Shown here: piece after piece, positions 5,872 through 7,885 of the stretch
Layout of the letters: each line of letters starts with the position of its first letter
How positions within the stretch are numbered: position 1 is the stretch's first letter
Source of the DNA: Verrucomicrobiota bacterium
GTDB taxonomy: Bacteria > Verrucomicrobiota > Verrucomicrobiia > Chthoniobacterales > UBA10450
Assembly: GCA_003219395.1 (NCBI GenBank)
Contig: QHOR01000173.1
Coordinates: 3,874-11,758, forward strand
Reading direction: 5' to 3'
Length of the DNA: 7,885 nt
The notes under the pieces: model-generated
What the model was told of the DNA's origin: nothing
Databases searched by the model: none
The model's input: the letters and a program-made list of their open reading frames with translations, nothing else
Translations under genes and position numbers: made by a program

Positions 5872-6390
5872 ATGCCGAAGTGCCTTAACCTTACGGTGGC
5901 AGCAGCTGGCGCCTGCTTAGTAGTTGGTTGTGCCACCCAGTCGAAACCGAGCGTTAGCAGCGCGCGCCACATACCAAACGTGCGCACTACCGCGTATACG
6001 CACAGTGAGGGAAGCGGATCCCATAATGCAGTCGGCACCTATCTTTCGGGCCGCCAGGTGATGAGTGCCGCGTCCGATTGGTCGCGTTATCCGCTTGGCA
6101 CACGCTTTCGCGTCGCCTCCACGAACGAGGAATACATTATCGACGATTACGGATGGGCACTCGTAGGGACAGATACCATAGACCTTTATAAACCGAGCCG
6201 ACTGGAAATGAGACGTTGGGGCGTCCGCCACGTGGACATCGACATCTTGCAATGGGGATCCGAGGAACAAAGTTTGAAAGTACTCGCACCGCGTTGCAAA
6301 CATCGGCGTGTGCAGCAGATGGTCACAGCTCTTGAGAAGAAAAAGGAAAAAACCGTCGCGCAAACTTCTCCTCCTCATAGTTCGCTTTGA
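5872..6390 (+). CDS. Predicted lipoprotein with a 3D (three-aspartate) cell-wall domain
   Basis: From the ATG at 5872 this is a 172-residue protein. It has a short lipoprotein signal: Met-Pro-Lys, a hydrophobic stretch, then a lipobox LVVGC with Cys20 as the lipidated residue. After a Ser-rich linker comes a 3D domain (about 37-127): 'VRTTAYTHSEGSGSH' (37-51), 'VMSAASDWSRYPLGTRFRV' (63-81) and 'YIIDDYGWALVGTDTIDLY' (88-106). Asp69, Asp91 or 92 and Asp104 are the likely family aspartates, and 'RRWGVRHVDIDIL' (114-126) is the final strand. This double-psi beta-barrel is shared with MltA-type lytic transglycosylases and resembles RlpA, so a peptidoglycan-directed role at the outer membrane is inferred. 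The C-terminus is a charged helix with a Lys-rich stretch (155-160). The frame extends upstream to a TTG at 5827, but the signal peptide fits only the later ATG. No LysM or SPOR domain is present. Confidence 0.82.
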   Translation: MPKCLNLTVAAAGACLVVGCATQSKPSVSSARHIPNVRTTAYTHSEGSGSHNAVGTYLSGRQVMSAASDWSRYPLGTRFRVASTNEEYIIDDYGWALVGTDTIDLYKPSRLEMRRWGVRHVDIDILQWGSEEQSLKVLAPRCKHRRVQQMVTALEKKKEKTVAQTSPPHSSL

Positions 6391-6403
6391 TTTAAAGCAG
6401 ATC

Positions 6404-6423
6404 GCGCCGCATTTTCCCGGCGC
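6404..6423 (+). promoter_or_regulatory. GC-rich hairpin abutting the galE start codon
   Basis: GCGCCG (6404-6409) and CGGCGC (6418-6423) form a perfect 6-base-pair stem with an 8-base loop (cattttcc). The right arm ends exactly before the galE ATG at 6424, and no Shine-Dalgarno is visible. No T-tract follows, so it is not an intrinsic terminator for the upstream gene. It could affect translation initiation of galE, or be chance in GC-rich DNA. Confidence 0.4.
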
Positions 6424-7395
6424 ATGAGAATTCTTGTTGTTGGCGGTGCCGGTTACATCGGAAGCGTTTGCGCTGAGCTATTGTTGGATGAGGGCCACGA
6501 AGTAGCCATCTTCGACAATCTGACCGAAGGACACGGACGCGCGGTCGATTCACGCGCTAAGTTCATACAAGGTGAGTTGGCCAACCCCGAGCAGGTCGAG
6601 GCTGCGCTGTCCGATACGCGCCCGGACGCCGTGATGCATTTTGCGGCAAACGCGCTGGTTGCGGAGTCGATGCGCGATCCCTCGAAATATTTCCGCAACA
6701 ATATTTGCAACGGGTTGAATCTCCTCGATGGCATGATCTCGACGCGCGTCCAGCGAATCGTTTTTTCCTCTACATGCGCGATTTTTGGATTGCCCGATCA
6801 GTTGCCAATCGACGAAATGACGCCTTCGCATCCGATCAATCCGTATGGCGAATCCAAACTCGCTTTCGAAAAAATCCTGCAATGGTACGATCGGATCCAT
6901 GGACTGAAATTCGTGTCATTGCGTTACTTCAACGCAGCGGGGGCGACTGAGAATTTCGGCGAAGATCATCGGGAGGAGACACATTTGATCCCCAACGTGC
7001 TTAAAGTCGCGCTGGGCCGAAAATCGACTGTGGAAATTTACGGCACAGATTACGACACACCAGATGGAACTTGTATTCGCGACTACATCCATATCCTGGA
7101 TCTGGCGCGGGCGCATATCCTGGCGCTTGGCGCACCTGGCAGCGCATTTTACAACCTCGGCACCGGAGGCGGCTCCAGCGTTCGCGAAGTAGTGGAAGCT
7201 TGCGCTAAGATCAGCGGACGCAACATCGCCACAACTGAAAAGCCGCGCCGGCCGGGCGATCCGCCGCGCCTCGTCGCCTCTTCGGAAAAGATCACAAAAG
7301 AGCTTGGTTGGCGACCGCGGTTCCAATCGCTTGAGACAATCGTCGAGAGCGCATGGAAATGGCACGAGAAATTTCCAAACGGCTACGAAGATTAG
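6424..7395 (+). CDS. galE: UDP-glucose 4-epimerase (extended SDR family)
   Basis: This 323-residue cytoplasmic enzyme interconverts UDP-glucose and UDP-galactose, feeding galactose use and sugar precursors for LPS or exopolysaccharide. Visible: the NAD-binding 'GGAGYIGS' (7-14), 'FDNL' with Asp31 for the adenosine ribose, 'HFAANALVAESMRDPSKYF' (72-90), 'FSSTCAIFG' (114-122) with Thr117 at the catalytic Ser/Thr position, 'NPYGESKLAFEK' (139-150) with the catalytic Tyr141 and Lys145, 'RYFNAAGA' (167-174), 'HLIPNVLKVALG' (187-198), 'DGTCIRDYIHILDLARAH' (214-231) and 'RRPGDPPRLVASSEKI' (275-290). Its length is slightly below E. coli GalE (338). Leu283 stands where E. coli has Tyr299, so N-acetylated sugars might also be accepted. 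The start gives the canonical 'MRILVVGGAGYIGS'. It lies 33 bases after the 3D-domain gene on the same strand, so they may be co-transcribed, and is convergent with a GT9 glycosyltransferase. Confidence 0.95.
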   Translation: MRILVVGGAGYIGSVCAELLLDEGHEVAIFDNLTEGHGRAVDSRAKFIQGELANPEQVEAALSDTRPDAVMHFAANALVAESMRDPSKYFRNNICNGLNLLDGMISTRVQRIVFSSTCAIFGLPDQLPIDEMTPSHPINPYGESKLAFEKILQWYDRIHGLKFVSLRYFNAAGATENFGEDHREETHLIPNVLKVALGRKSTVEIYGTDYDTPDGTCIRDYIHILDLARAHILALGAPGSAFYNLGTGGGSSVREVVEACAKISGRNIATTEKPRRPGDPPRLVASSEKITKELGWRPRFQSLETIVESAWKWHEKFPNGYED

Positions 7396-7397
7396 AA

Positions 7398-7422
7398 ACG
7401 CATTACTGCCGTAGCGTCTTTT
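7398..7422 (+). terminator. Weak candidate intrinsic terminator between galE and the GT9 gene
   Basis: ACGC (7398-7401) pairs with GCGT (7414-7417) and TAC (7404-7406) with GTA (7411-7413), with a two-base left bulge (AT) and a TGCC tetraloop. C then TTTT (7419-7422) follow. The stem is short and the T-tract brief, but the position just after galE and between convergent genes is right for a terminator. Confidence 0.33.
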
Positions 7423-7431
7423 GCTCTCGTG

Positions 7432-7885
7432 TTAGCAATTCAGGCGCGAGCCGCCAGATAAGGCCGCTGCTATCGCGGCTTCGATCCGTTCGACCTCCAG
7501 ATCATCAACTTTGCCGGTGTGCGGCCGCAGCACGCGGACGTTTTCATTTCTGGGCGCCCAAACGTCGGGATCGGTGGGGCCGAAGAGTAAAATGCAGTTT
7601 GCGCCCGCGGCAGCGGCGAGATGCGAAATTCCGCTGTCGTGACCGACGAAGATTGTTTGCTCGAGGACTGCGGCCAGGTGCGGTAATGAGAAATTTTTTG
7701 CAAACCGAACATTGCGATCCTGCCACTTCTGCTCCAATTGCGCGGTTTGCGGCTTGTCTGCCTCGCCCGAGACAACGACAAGAGAGAACTGCGTTGCCAT
7801 GCGCGTCGAGTCTTTCGCGGCTGAGAAACCACGGTCACTTGCGAATAATTTAATCCAATTTTGTAGCGGCCAATTCTTCGGTTTG
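7432..7885 (-). CDS. Glycosyltransferase family 9 (heptosyltransferase-like), N-terminus beyond the window
   Basis: The minus-strand frame stays open from a TAA at 7432-7434 to the window edge, so 150 C-terminal residues are visible and the first in-frame Met (7798-7800) is internal. GT9 enzymes transfer ADP-heptose or related sugars to lipopolysaccharide or other glycans at the cytoplasmic face of the inner membrane. Visible: 'KNWPLQNWIKLF' at the start of the C-terminal Rossmann domain, a strand 'FSLVVVSGEADK' matching the family's V-x-G-G-x-x-E/D turn, 'NFSLPHLAAVLEQ', and the signature 'FVGHDSGISHLAAAAGA' followed by 'CILLFGPTDPDVWAPRNENV' (visible residues about 79-115), where Asp83 and the Ser-Gly-x-x-His stretch line the nucleotide-sugar site. 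The short C-terminus after the last helix is typical. The acceptor and donor cannot be told from this part. It lies 36 bases from the convergent galE. Confidence 0.92.
   Translation of the reverse strand, partial: KPKNWPLQNWIKLFASDRGFSAAKDSTRMATQFSLVVVSGEADKPQTAQLEQKWQDRNVRFAKNFSLPHLAAVLEQTIFVGHDSGISHLAAAAGANCILLFGPTDPDVWAPRNENVRVLRPHTGKVDDLEVERIEAAIAAALSGGSRLNC

Noticed and set aside
7353..7853. Plus-strand 166-residue open frame opposite the GT9 gene
   Set aside because: Arg/Cys-rich shadow frame; the minus strand carries clear GT9 motifs over the same bases.

Overview
The window reads as ordinary chromosome from a free-living, Gram-negative, double-membraned bacterium of moderate GC. The envelope genes support this: a TonB/ExbB/ExbD energising system, a predicted lipoprotein with a 3D domain, and a family 9 (heptosyltransferase-like) glycosyltransferase. 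My best guess is a member of the PVC group, probably a soil verrucomicrobium. The grounds are the leucyl-tRNA synthetase type (no leucine-specific insert, no zinc cysteines, and a connective region resembling PVC enzymes as I remember them), the weak or absent Shine-Dalgarno sequences on most genes, and a short 'CATTCGT' repeat upstream of leuS. This placement is an inference from memory, not a search result.

Region by region: (1) 2-1944, plus strand: a tight cluster exbB (5' end outside the window) - exbD - tonB - second exbD, with gaps of 9, 3 and 20 bases. It encodes an inner-membrane proton channel and periplasm-spanning transducer that drive TonB-dependent outer-membrane uptake. (2) 1941-2543, minus strand: rdgB, the ITP/XTP pyrophosphatase, which converges on the second exbD and shares a palindromic CTAG stop with it. 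(3) 2544-2728: an intergenic region between the divergent rdgB and leuS, holding a degenerate 10-base repeat. (4) 2729-5739, plus strand: leuS overlapping mscL (leucyl-tRNA synthetase, mechanosensitive channel), followed by an imperfect inverted repeat. (5) 5872-7395, plus strand: a predicted lipoprotein with a cell-wall 3D domain, then galE (UDP-glucose 4-epimerase), whose start codon abuts a GC-rich hairpin. (6) 7432-7885, minus strand: the C-terminal part of a GT9 glycosyltransferase, convergent with galE.

The genes fall into three loose groups: envelope energisation and transport (exbB/exbD/tonB, mscL), envelope polymer chemistry (3D-domain lipoprotein, galE, GT9), and housekeeping (rdgB, leuS). 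I see no mobile element, CRISPR array, rRNA or tRNA, and no evident new biological system. The most unusual signals are the two exbD paralogues, nearly identical over a short stretch around the membrane helix but strongly diverged elsewhere, and several small RNA-level structures near start codons.
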